Shown here piece by piece: positions 24,791 to 37,330 of a DNA stretch of 64,000 bases; the first letter of the stretch is position 1, and the number at the start of each line of letters is the position of its first letter. The translations under genes were made by a program, and so were the position numbers. This DNA is from Siphlonurus alternatus (taxonomy: Eukaryota; Arthropoda; Insecta; Ephemeroptera; Siphlonuridae): assembly GCA_949825025.1 (NCBI GenBank), contig OX463781.1, positions 35,543,537 through 35,607,536 of the forward strand, in the 5' to 3' direction. The notes under the pieces were generated by a model. The model did not search any database. It worked only from the letters and a program-made list of their open reading frames with translations, and had not been told where the DNA came from.

Positions 24791-27700
24791 CTACTCGTCA
24801 TCATCGTCACCGTCCTCATCATCCTCTACGTCTTCTCCTTCGTCATCTTCATCCTCCTCGCTGTCGGGTTTGACGGGCGCCTTCACAGGAGACGGCACCA
24901 CACCAGGCTTCGGCTTCTTCTTGTAGGCAGTCATTTCCTATGGCACCAAACCCAACCAGTCAGCTTGCGTCCTTGCGCTCCCACAGTACCAGCAGCAGCT
25001 GTAGCGGCACTCACCCGGTCATAACGAGCCTTGTCCTTCTCAGCCATGGCCTCGTACTTGGACTTGCACTCGGCATCCACATCGGACCACCGACGACCCA
25101 GCTCCTTGGCGATGTCACCAACTCCATACTCGGGGTTGATGGCCTTCACCTTGGGCCTCTCGTCGTTGCAGAACCAGAAGAATGCAGACCTTCAGGACAG
25201 AAGGACGGTTGTCAATACATAGACAAAAACACACATACAATTTTTAAGGAGAGGGGGTGATCAACTTACAAGGAGCGCTTGGGCGCGTTGGGGTCCTTCA
25301 GGTGCTTCCTCTTCTTTCCACGAGTCTTCTCGCCCTTGGGAGGCTTGTAGTCCTTCATCTCGAGCTCGTACCTCTTCTTATCCTTCTCAGCCATCTCGTG
25401 GAAGCGCTTCTTCTCCTTGTCCAACATCGTCTGTAAAGCAAATATCACAAGCAATGTAGACAACAATAATAAGCTTTCACACGTTGTTAGTAATTACTAA
25501 AAGTGAGCACTTATTAATACCTATTAGATTAAACAAATTATCTTGTGGCAATGAAATACTTTTAAGTTTTAACTACATAATTTTAAATGAGTTAAACAAA
25601 ACCTGACAAAATGACGAAAGATATTATAAAATAGTTACCAATCATACCATTGGGGGGGGGGGGGGGGGGGGAGAAGTATTCACAGAGCACTTCGGTCTTT
25701 TTTTTTTTTTTTTTTTTTTTTTATCACATTTTGAGTAGTAAACAAAACAAACCAGGCCTATGCATACACATGATACTACAGTGGGTGTCACATTTAACTT
25801 GGTTATGATTAGGGCCCGGATCTCAAGTTTAACAAGTTTTATAAATACACATGTAATATGGGATCTGACTTCAAATGTCCACGAATCATGAAGTTTCATG
25901 CCTAAAAAATGCAAAAAAGTTTGGACTTAAAAAAACTGATTTTGAAAATCTAGAACTGTTTTAGTTTTTCAGAGTTTTTAAAACTTTTTTCAGTTTTGTA
26001 AAACTTAAATCGATGTTTTGTGTAGAAAAAATGTGGAATTATTTAAAAAAATTAAAATGAAATTATATGTTTGAATTAATTTATTTCTTCCCTCCATCTT
26101 ACATCTGCATTGCACTGACACTTCTCACATTAAGATTGTAGGTTACCAATAAAATGCGTTAAACAAAAAAAGTTTGAGAATTGTTAATGTTTTTAAATTT
26201 TTCCTTTATTTCTAGGTTTTAAAGAGTCAAAATAGTCAAAAAATCGTATAAATTGAAAATAACTTATTTTACGATTTTGAACTGAAAGTGAACTGATTTT
26301 AAGAAACTTAAAAACTGACTTTGAGAAAAATTTGGACTTCATCCAGTGCTTAAATTTATACTTTTGAAAACTTAAAATCCGGGCCATAGTTATGATCGAA
26401 TTTCTAGGCTGAATAATGCAATGTTGCCAAACTTCAAAGCAGTGGCGGCTCGTGGGGGGTACTGCTGAACTGCAGCCACACCAGCAAAGTTGGCAGAATT
26501 ATTTCATTTTTTTAAATTATATTTATATATTTTTATTTATAATTTTTCTTAATATTATGATATTTATTTAATGTTTTTTAATATTTTCTGGTAGTTTATA
26601 GTGTTATTTGTTGAAAAAACATAATTTTCTGTTAAAAAATTGAAGCAGAAAGTTTAAAACTACGAAGAAAACTGCAGCGCTTTCAGACACACGTTTAACG
26701 TTGTAGCGCTATCTCGGCAAATTTCTCGCTCAGTATGGGCGCTCAATGATGATCGTGTGTCTGTCTAGCGAGCAGCCTTTCTGTAGAGGCCGCTGCGGAG
26801 CTACCAATCACAGTGATCACAGCGCCTAGCTGCCAATCACAGCGCCTGGCGCGCTGGTGCGCAAAATTTTCAAACATCTCAGAGCATTAGCAGGGTCTCT
26901 GGAGCATTAGCAGATTATCTTTTTGAGGTTTTCCTTTCGTAATAGATTAAAATTATAAGTAATTTTACATGTTTTTCTATTAGCATCCCTACTTATTGTA
27001 TTTCTTTTGTTTAAATTTTATTTTTACGTTTATTTTCATTTTTCATACTCTGTCTCAGAAATAAATTTATTTATTTTATGATGAATTAAATTAAAAAATT
27101 CACGACTCTTACCTCTGAAAATTTAATTATTACTTATTACATTTTGCAGAAAATAAATATTGGTTGCAACTACTACTTATATTTATTTTAAATGATTTTT
27201 TTATAAAAAAATGGTAGATATTTAAGCGAAAACCGAAAAAAAATCGCGCCTGCGGCGGGCTACTGGGGGGCTCCGCCCCCCAGACCCCCCCAATGTATTT
27301 GCCCTCACCACTGTCAGCAGACACACCTAAGTCCATGCCCACGAGCCGCCACTGCTTCAAAGTAAACAAGCCGCACTTCATAAAGCGGCGCTTTAAATTA
27401 GATTTGGCAACGCAGCAAGGCTGACCAACGTTGCCATGAGCACATGCGGCAGCAGCAAGCGAGCAACGCTCGCAAGCAGTGTTTGAAATTTTGTTCTGCA
27501 ATGTGGCAACGTTGTAAAACACGAAATTTGACGAAGGTACTTGACCATAACCAAGGTAAATGTGACACCCACTGTAGAAAATGTAGGCTTTAATGATGCT
27601 ATCTGTTAAACTTTGCTTGTCACTAATTTAGCCAAGATTTCTGATGGTAACACGGGTCAGCTGACCAAATGCTAAAAAAATCACACACATGAAAATTATG

Positions 27701-28206
27701 AAAAAAATTTGAAATGTTCTCCTCTTCATCCCCATCAGTGGCTAAAATATCAGGTACACAAATTTGAGCTAGTTTTTGAGTTATGAATTTTTAAATATGA
27801 CTACTTTGACATGGAAATTAGTGGGATTTTTTTTAGCATTGGGTCAGCTGATCCGTGTTACCTTACCATTAATTGGAAAACTTGATGGTACTGACTACTA
27901 GTGCACACTTATTACTTTTTGAGATAATGAGTTTTCAAACAATTTTACAAGTTCCAACATGTTAGAACATAATAATGGCTTTCTCTCAAAGCCAAATTGA
28001 GTCCAAAGTTTAGACTTGCAGGAAATTTAATTAAGTTAATAAAAAATTGAAACAATAATAAAATAATAAAAGAAAGGAAAAAAAATTGCTGTCATCTTTG
28101 CTGGCTTTGTTGACTGGCACACTAAAAAAGTTTTTAAATTTTACCTATAATCTCAATGATAAAAAAGGTTTCAAATCATTGTTACCATATTGCAGTATCC
28201 CTCAAG

Positions 28207-28244
<38 letters not shown>

Positions 28245-31200
28245 ACTAACCGAAATCCATAAAAAAATTAAAGTCAGAGTAAACGCATTGCTTAACATGG
28301 AGCCTTAATGATAAAGACCCTCAAATATCTCTAAAGATTCACTGTTAGTTAGGTGGTATGAAAAAAATGTAGCAATGTAGCATAAACCGATGTTAAAAGA
28401 AAAAATCAAATCCATTTTTCCATAAAATAAATAAATTAAGAACTCTAATGAAATTGACTCCATTGATTTTTTTTTTTAGCGATTTTTTAAAATCTTTTTT
28501 GGTTAGAGCTTGGGTCACAGATCATCACTATATTTTTTTCATACCATTAATGGTGTATCTTATTTAGATATTAAGGTAGAGATAACGCCGAACAGCTGTT
28601 CGACGTAATCCCCTTTGATTAACATGTAAACCTTGGCAAATTGACAAAAATTCTGAAATTTTTTTGAGAGGCAGATATTAGTGCTTAAAAGCCATAGAAA
28701 AATTTAAAAATAATAACGAGCCGATTTTTTTTATTTTTTTTTAAATTTTCAGCAAAGGGCTTTCCCGTGGAGAGACAAACTAAAAAATTAATTTAAAAAA
28801 ATTGGTTCGTTAAATGTGTTTCTAACTTTTTCAATGGCTTTTAGGCACTAATATCTGCCTCTCAAAAAAATTTCAGAATTGTTGTCAATTTGCTAAGGTT
28901 TACATGTTAATCAAAGGGGATTACGTCGAACAGCTGTTCGGGTCTTTTTAAGCGACGCGTTCACTTTGACTTCGGACTTTTTTTTTCTGGCAAACCTATG
29001 TGAACATCGATATAGAGAGAGGAGCACTTTAACGATTTTTTGAAAATACGAATTTGACTCTTTTTTGTGAGGAATACTCTACTTTAATTAGAAAAACTTC
29101 GCAATAAGTGATACCGAGCCATTTAGTATCGGAAGAGAAAATTTTCGAACACCTCTGATTTTGCGCTACACTGGGCACGATTCACGAAGATAGTTACAGT
29201 TGTCACAGTTTGTCACTATCCGCAGTTAGTTAGTTATCGCTATATAGTTGCATAAATCCACCCTCAAACTGCGGTTTTTAAAAAGCTAGGACCCTACCAC
29301 TTTAATTAAATTCGCAACGTACATGGGTCAGAATAAGTTACAAGCAAGGTTCCCAAGAATAACGCATTCGACAAACCAGAGACTTCGCGACGTATTCAAG
29401 TCGGAAATTCTTATATAAACTCGTAAACGGAAGTTCTTACGTGTAAAATCCGTCAAATTTTGGCAGAAGCAAAGCCATTGATGTGTGGAAAATTACCCGT
29501 AACTAACTTGATGTTGAAGATATTTGAGGGGAAAAGAAAAAAAAAAAAGTTACGGAAAATTGTCAGGGGGGGAAAAATTAAAAAAAAGGTCGTCGCTAGT
29601 TTATATATTAGAGCATAAATAATAATTTTTCATTAATATGAAAACTGCATCCAATTTAATTCTTTGAATAATAACGCAACTTGCTTCTGGTCTCCCCTTA
29701 TTTAAATTGGTTTCTCGTAAGAGCATTGGATCAATGATAGAAACGAAGAGGGGGAAAAGGGCGCGGGCCTATTCTAATTTCCTCCCCCAGGCTGTCCATT
29801 TTATAGCCGCCGGCTGGGGTGCCGCCACCGCTGCAGAGGCAGGGGAGGGGGAGGCGCTGCTGTGCGGAGAGAAGGGGAGAGCACAGTTATAAAAGGGTTC
29901 CAGCTTCCAAGCGATTGTCGCGCTGCGCTTTACACCTTCGTGCGTGTATTCTGCGGTTGGCAAATTTGTTGCTCAAATTTTTTTAAAAAAACAAAATGTA
30001 ATTTCTCTCAAGTTAAAAAAACATTAAAAATAAAAAAAAGTTCACTACCACGTTTTGGAAAAAAAAAAAACGTGCTGGAACATTGGCGAATTAGAACATT
30101 GATTTCCGGAACATTCCTCGCGTAACTTATTAGTTGTGGAACAGTTTTGAGAAGGGGTTGGGGAGAGAGGAACGGGAAGGGGAGAGGGCAGCAAGATTAG
30201 ATGAAAGGGGACTGGATGGGGACGACGCAAGCAAGGGCTGGCTCGTGCGCGCGCACCTGCGAGCAGCACATCTCGTCCGCGCGAGCAAGCTCGGGCGGTG
30301 AGGCGGCGTGGCGCGCGGCAAGCAGCGAACGAACGAGCGGAGCGGCTGCTCTGTCCTCCTGCCGTACCCCCCGCCCGCCCGCTCGGCTGCAAGAGCGCAC
30401 GGCGGCGGTAGTCCCAAACCTGTATTCCCACACGCGGGCGAGAAAGAGCGAGAGAGGTTGGCCAGCATCAGACAACCGCGGAGACCGCTCGGACGGGATC
30501 CGGTTCTCGCGAGGCGGCGGGCACCGACCGGCCTCTCGATCGCGACGACGTACCCAATCACGAAACTTGAACGCGTTTTTAATAAAATACTTTTTCCTTG
30601 GATTTTAAAATGAAAACTTGAGCTCAAATTTTAAATGATCCGATGAAAAGTATATACAAAAATAAAATTGCAATCGTTCGATTAATCATTTAATTAAAAA
30701 TTCTCCAGATATGCAAAATAATACTAATAACGACTTGAATGAATAAGTAATGACTAATGACAGACGGATTTCTCAAAAGTTTCTACAGTAACAACTTTCA
30801 AAAACATTAATGATCGAAGAGTCTGGCCAAAGTTTTTAAATTTAACTGAAGCATTCGAGGGCAAGAAAAAAAAATTAACAGCAAAGAGAATTGTTTCGAC
30901 GCAGGTGTATGTACGTACTTCATTAGCGGCGCCGTTTGAGATCTTTTGTTAGTTGGGAACAAAGAGCAATTGAGCCTAAGGACATAAGTTTCACGTACCT
31001 TCCACCTCTCGGCACACTTCTTGGAGAACTCCGCGAACACGACGGACTCCTCGGGGTGCTTTTTCTTGTGCTCCTCGCGACAGGTTTGCACGAAGAAGGC
31101 GTAGGCGGTCATACGACCCCTGGGTTTGGCATCAGCCTTGGCACGCGGCATCTTTCCTCCTCGGTGATTCGAAGTTTGTTGGTGCTGTTGCTGCTGTTGT

Positions 31201-34200
31201 TGCTGCTGCTGCTGTTGTTGTTGTTGTTGCTGTTGTTGCTGCTGTTGATGCAGTTGATTTTGTTGCTGCTGTTGTTGGTGGTGGTGCTGCTGGAGCTGCT
31301 GTTGGTGCTGTTGAAACTGTTGTAGCTGATGTTGCTGATGAAGCTGGTGCAATTGACTTTGTTGATGCTGTAGAGGAAGGGGTGGCTGAAACAAAACACC
31401 CAGCCAACACATATTAGCTCTACTTCGTGTCACACAAATCATCAACGTCCCCGTACCTCCTACGATTCTTCACTGACACGCATGACAAATGGAAAATATG
31501 AAATTTGTCGATGTTATCCGGATTATTTAATAACGTGCCATACCGTTCCTAGTTATACAATTTTAAATGCTTTAAATTAGAATGAAATATGATTTAAGCG
31601 TTAACAATACAAATGAAGGTACTCACTTCATTGTTTGTGCATGACAATTCTATGAAATTTACGTAAATGAATTGACGTACCGCGAGGATAAAAATGTTAG
31701 GACCAAAGTATTATCGTGAAAATACATAATTATTGTTGATATTAAAGTAAAGTGCGCACTACAAAATTTAACCCAAAATTTTCGAGGTAGTATTTTCTAA
31801 AAATAGTTTCAATGGTCGGAGATATGGTAAATTCCCCAAAAAATATCTCTCATAAATTTTCAAGAAAAAAAAAATCCAAAGTCACGACGTTTCACATGAG
31901 ACCTTTCCTGACAAAGACTTTCGAATATATCGAAAAAATACTAACATGATAAAAATATAGCAATGTTCTACGACTAAAAAAATATTTAAAATAATTTTGT
32001 ATTCAAATTCATTTTTTTCGTTGAAAAATAAAGCACTCTTTTATGAGAATTAATAGCATTTAAGATTCTCAATATTTTTATAGCGAAAAAAGGAGTTAGA
32101 ATTCAAAATTCGTTTTAACATACTTGGTTAAAGTTAGCGTCAAAGAAGATCGCTATATTTTTTTCGTACCATCTAACGCAGTAGTATTTTTTCGAGATAT
32201 TCGATGATCTTTTTCAGGTAAGTCCTATGCCAAACGACGCGTTTACTCCGACTTTTTTTCTTCTGAAAAATCTATACAAGATGTTTTTGTTTATTTTTTT
32301 CATTTTAATACCACATGGAGGACGATTGGAACTAATTTTTAGAAAATACTAACTCAATAATTTTGAGTTCAATTTCGTAGTGCGGTCTTTAATTAGCAGG
32401 CGAAAAGGTTACAGTTTTTACACGTCTCCCAACGAACGATTCAAAATGTTTCAATAAAAATCCAACCAACTAGTATAGGAGATTTCAAGCACGCAGGAAA
32501 AAATAAAGATGCGAACCAAATCCTGTCTTATTGCTCTTAATTTATTTTCATGATAATTATCCCCCCATGCAAGAGAACGTTTCCTCACCTTCAACTCTTA
32601 CAAAACACAAGTAATATCCAATCTTATTGGATAGAAGGGAGAGTTTAAGCTTTTAAGCAACAAATTATATAATTTATACATGTCAAAATGCCAAAACTTT
32701 GCTAAGGGCAGAAAATAATTTTGGTTGTTAATATAATCTTATTGGATCCAACAAATTTGAACACGCAGCAATGAAACGTTTGAGCGACCGTCATTATGGT
32801 TCGAAAACTTCGATTGAATAAAGAAACACTTCTGCACTGTATACTATGCATATTTACAATTCAGTATAAATACAAAACAGAAAATAATCCACATTCAGTA
32901 GAAGCCACGTGTACTGTAGCATAACAAGTTTGGTTGCACCTGTATCCCCCCCCCCCCCGAAAAATGTGAGCACCGCCTTGCGCAGGATTAAATCCACCTT
33001 TCTTTTTATCGTTTTACTTGCTTGGCAAAAAACGGAAAATTGTTAGTCAATACAGCGAACCATTAATTACCGCACTCAATAAAAACTTATTTCGTATTAA
33101 ATCTCATCCCCGTTTTTGTATTTTTACAATTTTTTATTTGATTTATTGAGGGTGCATTTTCCACTACATACTTATGAATAAGAGGCGTATCTCTCTGATA
33201 CATAACTTACATAAACTAATAAATGTGTATAGGACAACCATTTTCGACATTACATATTAGTACACTGTATTTTCTTCTGCAGAGTAGACCTTTTAAAACT
33301 TGTGCACCCCCTATTATAGCGATCAAAGTAACAATACGATCAGGGTACCAGGAGAAGGCAATATGAGATTGGAAACAATGACAACTGAATGGCAAGTGCA
33401 GATCTGAGAAAACCAGAGGCATGGCCTGCAGGAGTTAAACCTCATCAAACAATAAAATTTTACCTGCAGGTAACAAGGAGTTAAACCTCATCATACAATA
33501 AAATTTTACCTGCAGGTAACAAAGGAAACCAGTTACCCCTAACAATACTACTGCTGGATTACAAAATAGTCAAAATACTATATATTTTTACCAAGCAAAC
33601 AAAAAACGGGTAAAAGTAAAAGTTTTATATTAAAAATTTCAACTTTCCCAGAAAATCGCTCCACTTCCAATTGACACACATGTATATTATGCTACAAGGG
33701 GAAAAATGCAACAAATATATGTAAAATCAGCACCAGAACGCACATTATTTATTATTATTTTGCTTCCCACAATACGCTTGAACGATACAAACGAAAAGAA
33801 GCCTAGAATAGATATTTCTCGGAATGTTAACATTCTCATTTTTCGATGGTTATTTTAGATAATAACTAATTGGTTTTATTTTTTATTGTGAAAAGCAATG
33901 ACACGCGTAACAAACAATCTGTAAAAAAAATTACCTGAGGATTTCATCGACTATAAAACCTAAATAATTAATGATCCTATAATACAAACCATAATATATA
34001 TTTATTATACATTACTACGTACTAATTCATTGCTTTCCTTCGCAAAATCATGTATGTTAAATACAATCATTCCCGCAATAGACAATAATGGTTGCATTTT
34101 TTTATTTCATAATTAGAAAATATACATAAAATTATGCTTTTCTGATTTTTTTTTTTCAGAATTTTTGGAGTGCGGGAACTAATTTTTAAAAAATATTTAA

Positions 34201-36473
34201 AATATCTGAATTGGGGTGGTACATCTGATGAGACAACCGTGACGTCATCAATAGCCAATCACAGCACGACAAATGACGTCACGGTTGTCCCATCAGGTGT
34301 ACCACCCTAATTCAGAGATTTTAAATATTTTTTTAAAATTAGTTCTCGCACTCCCAAAAAATCTGAAAAAATTCAGAAAAGCATAATTTTAGGTATATTT
34401 TCTAATTATGAAATAAAAAAATGCAACCATTATTGTATATAGTGCAAAGCGTTAAAATCTCCAAACTATATTTATATTTTCAGGCAAATTTTTATGATAT
34501 TGAAAAGAGATTCCACTGCGTTTACTTTTGACAGTTTACTATGTATTGTTATGTTATTGAATGAAGCTATTATTTTTATTTTCAGAATGCGATGCAAATT
34601 GATCTCCCCAAAACCTTTAAATTATGCCAATCACGATATATTTTATAGGCAAGATAACAGAAGGGGTCCCAATGCCACCACCTGCTGCAGCTTGATTCGG
34701 GCAAGCGAGTCAAATCATCGATGCCCCGAGCATTTCTCTCGTCGGCTGCTGCGAGCTCGTGACTCCGCGACGGCACAGCCAGCAAACGAGGTCACGGCAG
34801 CCGTCCCACGCCCAGAGGGGCAGGCGGTCTATAGCAACGCGCCGCCGGTCCCCAGAATGTCAAAATCAGCGCCCAAATCCATGCAACAACATGCAACAAT
34901 TAATGCAGCGAAATGTTAGCGGAGAATGCATCGATTCTTTTTTAAAAAGATTAATTCGAAAAAAGGAAAACTACCTTTTTTTATGTAAAGCATTGTAGAA
35001 GAAAACTAAAATTTAATTACTGACCGTTGTTTTGCTTGGTATAATATAAAACATCCCCTAACCTATTACTAATTTTATAACAATAACCTTTAGAGTTATT
35101 GTTAAAAACTCTTCCAGCCCTTCCCGATTTTATTCCCATCCCATCTTGATTACTGGTACAGCCAACACGTTCAGAATGAAACTCATTCACTATTTAAAAA
35201 TTGTATAGGAGCCAAAATTAATTCTGATGTATACAAAAACCAAGTTCCATGTGGACTTTTTTGTTTGTATTTTTAGGGAATAGTTGGTTTGGATCAGCAT
35301 TTTTTCAGGTTTTTAATTTTCTAGTATAAACGAAAGTCTTGAAAATAGTTGCGTTTTGAATAATAATTTGCATCGTGCGGTGGCGGCACTCTAGCTGCTG
35401 CGGCGTAAAATGCAGATCGCGCGGCGGCGGCGGAGCGCGCGAGAGGTGCCGAGGCAGCCCCGCGGAGCAAAGCAGCCCAGCGGCGGCAGTGGCAGGTCAA
35501 TACGAGAACGTGACGCAGAATCTCCCCGCCGATAACTTCCACCCGACGAGAAAGCTTGCAAACCCCAAAATTTTCTCGTTCTCTGTGGCAACCCTTCTCG
35601 TCTCTGTCTCAAGCTCATAACACCCCTCCACCTCCCCGCTAGCGCTCTTGCAATGGGTTCACAAAACGATTAAAATAGCCGATGCCTGCCGAAGCGGTCC
35701 GAGCTGGCTCGAATGCAGACAACCCCCACCCTCTCCTTACAGCAGCAGCCCTCCTCGCCCCGTCCATAGGCATCGACTCCATCCGTACAAAAAAAAAAGT
35801 TTCTAAAAAAGATTCCTTCACCGCGCCTTCACCCCCTCCCCCCCAATCTGCCGCAAACATCAAACAAAAACCTGACAACTTTACCTACTATACAATCACC
35901 ACGTGCAGTGCTACAATATCATTCAAGTGTTGTATATACAATATACAGCAATTAGATTTATATATATAATTTAACAATGGAAATAATACATGTTCTACAG
36001 AACATGGGGTAGTTGACATTTCATTTCATTTCAAAATTCATTTTTTTCCCCGATGTAAACAAATTTGAAGTTTGCAGACTCCGGCGTTTTAACACATCGA
36101 TCCACACTTCAATTCGCCGCCACAAGTTATATTTGTTTTCCTGACGCGATTTGGGATAACGTACCACTGCGGCGGCGGTCGCTGGCGGCATACTCGGCAT
36201 TCCACCGTCCATACCAGGGTACCACCACCCTGTGGGAGCCACTGAACCGTCCGGCCTCCCCGGTACACCACGATAATCACCCGGATATCCACGCATACAG
36301 GGGGTAGCACTAGCACTAGGGGGGAAATTTGCAACTTTATATGGAAAAAGCGTAGCTGGTACACCAGTATTACGGCCATCTTCACACGCACCACCTCCTC
36401 TGTTTTGCTCACTAGCACCACCAGGCCACCACACTGCGGCATCCTCCCTTGAACCCCAACGTTGGTCCGACAT
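24791..36473 (-). CDS. Dsp1: Dorsal switch protein 1 / HMGB-type DNA-binding protein, complete, five coding exons
   Basis: Coding exons on the minus strand: 36473-36165, 31385-30999, 25430-25270, 25189-25015, 24937-24791 (stop TAG). Phases 0, 0, 2, 0 agree, giving 392 residues, close to Drosophila Dsp1. Residues 1-103 hold LFPYK and GWWYPG motifs. Residues 104-180 are rich in Gln and His, with a run of about 20 Gln encoded by mixed CAG/CAA. HMG box A spans about 190-260 ([18 protein letters not shown]) and box B about 278-350 ([20 protein letters not shown]). An acidic tail spans 369-392. By family knowledge it is a nuclear, DNA-bending chromatin factor, a Dorsal co-repressor that also helps recruit Polycomb. 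An internal ATG at residue 182 could give a short HMGB form. CpG-rich blocks suggest more than one promoter. Confidence 0.93.
25431..26431 (-). other. Dsp1 intron sequence before the hAT element
   Basis: Contains a run of G (25653-25671) followed by a run of T (25698-25723), then AT-rich sequence. No gene was seen. The open frames here are low-complexity artefacts. Confidence 0.4.
26432..27362. mobile_element. Non-autonomous hAT-like element (915 bp) with 8-bp TSD
   Basis: The element is 26440-27354, flanked by exact copies of CTTCAAAG (26432-26439 and 27355-27362). The terminal inverted repeats are CAGTGGCGGCTCGTGG and its complement. The 8-bp duplication and CAGTGGCG ends fit the hAT superfamily. 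No transposase frame is present. Near the right end lies a GC-rich module, GCGCCTGCGGCGGGCT then GGGGGGCTCCGCCCCCC, which is also found in the hAT-like element at 58477. Confidence 0.85.
27652..27872. mobile_element. Variant T1-type TTAA MITE with GTCAGCTGAC block
   Basis: The internal blocks match family T1 (GTTCTCCTCTTCA, GGCTAAAATATCAGGTA, TAGTTTTTGAGTTATGAA). The subterminal part is different, with GGGTCAGCTGACC on the left and GGGTCAGCTGATCCGTGTTACC on the right. The right end closes at TTAA 27869-27872; the left TTAA has decayed. Confidence 0.7.
27873..28570. repeat. Dsp1 intron sequence with diverged repeat
   Basis: Contains a 43-base A tract (28209-28241). From about 28330 to 28560 it shows blocks such as ATCACTATATTTTTTTCATACCAT that recur in diverged form at 32140-32220, and partly in inverted orientation within the same stretch. 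This is an old repeat of unknown class. Confidence 0.35.
28571..28951. mobile_element. Palindromic TTAA MITE, family T2, second copy
   Basis: It starts TTAAGGTAGAGATAACGCCG and runs through the same arms as the copy at 11476. The right end reaches GTCGAACAGCTGTTCG and then diverges before a TTAA at 28948-28951. Confidence 0.8.
29700..30560. promoter_or_regulatory. CpG island with TATA box inside a Dsp1 intron
   Basis: Two GC-rich blocks (29755-29970 and 30140-30550) stand out from AT-rich surroundings. On the plus strand, TTATAAAAGGG at 29887-29897 is followed about 30 bp later by CGATTGTCGCGCTGCG, the usual spacing for a TATA-driven start. The second block is dense in CpG and has GGCGGTGAGG (about 30296), a possible donor on the plus strand. 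It could be an internal Dsp1 promoter acting with the Met182 form, a promoter for an antisense or non-coding RNA, or an enhancer. The open frames on both strands are GC-driven shadows. Confidence 0.35.
31386..34080 (-). other. Dsp1 intron 1, proximal part
   Basis: AT-rich with no exon recognised. From 31880 to 32290 it carries diverged blocks shared with 28.2-29.0 kb (for example GACGCGTT.ACT..GACTT). At 33431-33522 there are two tandem copies of a 46-bp unit beginning GGAGTTAAACCTCATCA, each ending in CCTGCAGGTAAC. A C run is at 32947-32958. Confidence 0.4.
34081..34436. mobile_element. 356-bp palindromic element with paired CRE motifs
   Basis: The two arms are near-perfect complements from ACAATAATGGTTGCATTTTT inward to the centre, where GACAACCGTGACGTCAT faces its complement around a loop containing CCAATCACAG. 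TGACGTCA therefore occurs once in each arm (about 34240 and 34274). No coding capacity and no clear target duplication. Confidence 0.85.
34437..36000. promoter_or_regulatory. CpG-rich blocks in Dsp1 intron 1
   Basis: GC-rich, CpG-dense stretches at 34660-34870 and 35370-35640 are separated by AT-rich DNA. Neither has a convincing coding frame or a good splice donor on the minus strand. They are probably regulatory, such as enhancers or alternative starts for Dsp1. Confidence 0.3.
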
Positions 36474-37330
36474 GGCTTCCTTGCACTGGAGGACTTTTAG
36501 TCCAACAAGGGGGGAAATATTCCGTCTGCTGCTGCTTGCTGCGCCTCAACGCGCTGCTTGCCGCAATGTTGCCAGACGTGCCTTCTCGCTCAACGCCACA
36601 AAGCAAAACTAACCAAGCGACCGACCAACCAACCGCCTGACGCCGCTTGCTTTGCCTGCTGCTTTGAACGCGCAGGAACGGTCGACGCGCGCGGGGGAAA
36701 CCTGCCTGGCTGCTTGCTTGCCCCTCTCCCCATACAACCGCTCGCTCGCTGCCCGCCATGGGACTCGAGGTCAACTCCGCGCGCTTGCCTCATGCCGAAC
36801 GCATTTTTTAAAATATCTTATGTTACTACATTTTCACATTACAAAACTTCGAAGACTTTCTCAATCATGTATGCTACCTCAAACTATTTTATTTCACTAA
36901 ATATATCTTGAATCATTTTTGATTTTTCGAGAACACTGCCAAAATATTTATTGGGGTTTAAAATATTATGTTATTTTACCGCCTCGGGGAGGACATTTAC
37001 AAGAAAAAGTACTGAAACGGCAACGTTGCTTTATGTTTTTTAAACGTTTATGAACGCTCGTAGCGCCAATACGAGGCAGTGGAATGCGTCTGAATTAACT
37101 GGCATCGTTTAATGCTACTCTCAAAATCCAGTCTCACAAAATGTATTCAGCTCGATGAGCAAACTTGCCAAGTTCAGGCACTGTGCCGTGCTGAATGATT
37201 CCGCATCACGAAGCCTGCTTTCGGTCAATAAGACGCAATGTTGCGCGCCGGTTTGAGCGCTTGTATGTCTTGCTAGGGGGGACCGTGCCGTGACGAGGAT
37301 GGTCATGCCCGAACGCTCCAAGCTGCCGCT
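36474..37330 (-). promoter_or_regulatory. Dsp1 5' UTR and proximal promoter region
   Basis: GC-rich sequence (36474-36790) precedes the first coding ATG on the minus strand. AGTCCTCCAG followed by TGCAAGGAAGCCATG offers a possible acceptor 15 bases before the ATG, which would let the first coding exon be joined to an upstream non-coding exon. A further GC-rich stretch lies at 37020-37330. No TATA box is evident. Confidence 0.35.

Noticed and set aside
30045..30627. Long minus- and plus-strand frames (up to 165 codons) in the CpG island at 30.1-30.6 kb
   Set aside because: All frames are open there because GC-rich DNA has few stops; the translations are low-complexity Arg/Ala/Pro/Ser with no family match.
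31109..31410. Ser/Asn-rich, Thr/Ala-rich and Leu-rich frames over the CAG/CAA tract
   Set aside because: Shadows of the glutamine run of Dsp1 in other frames and on the other strand.
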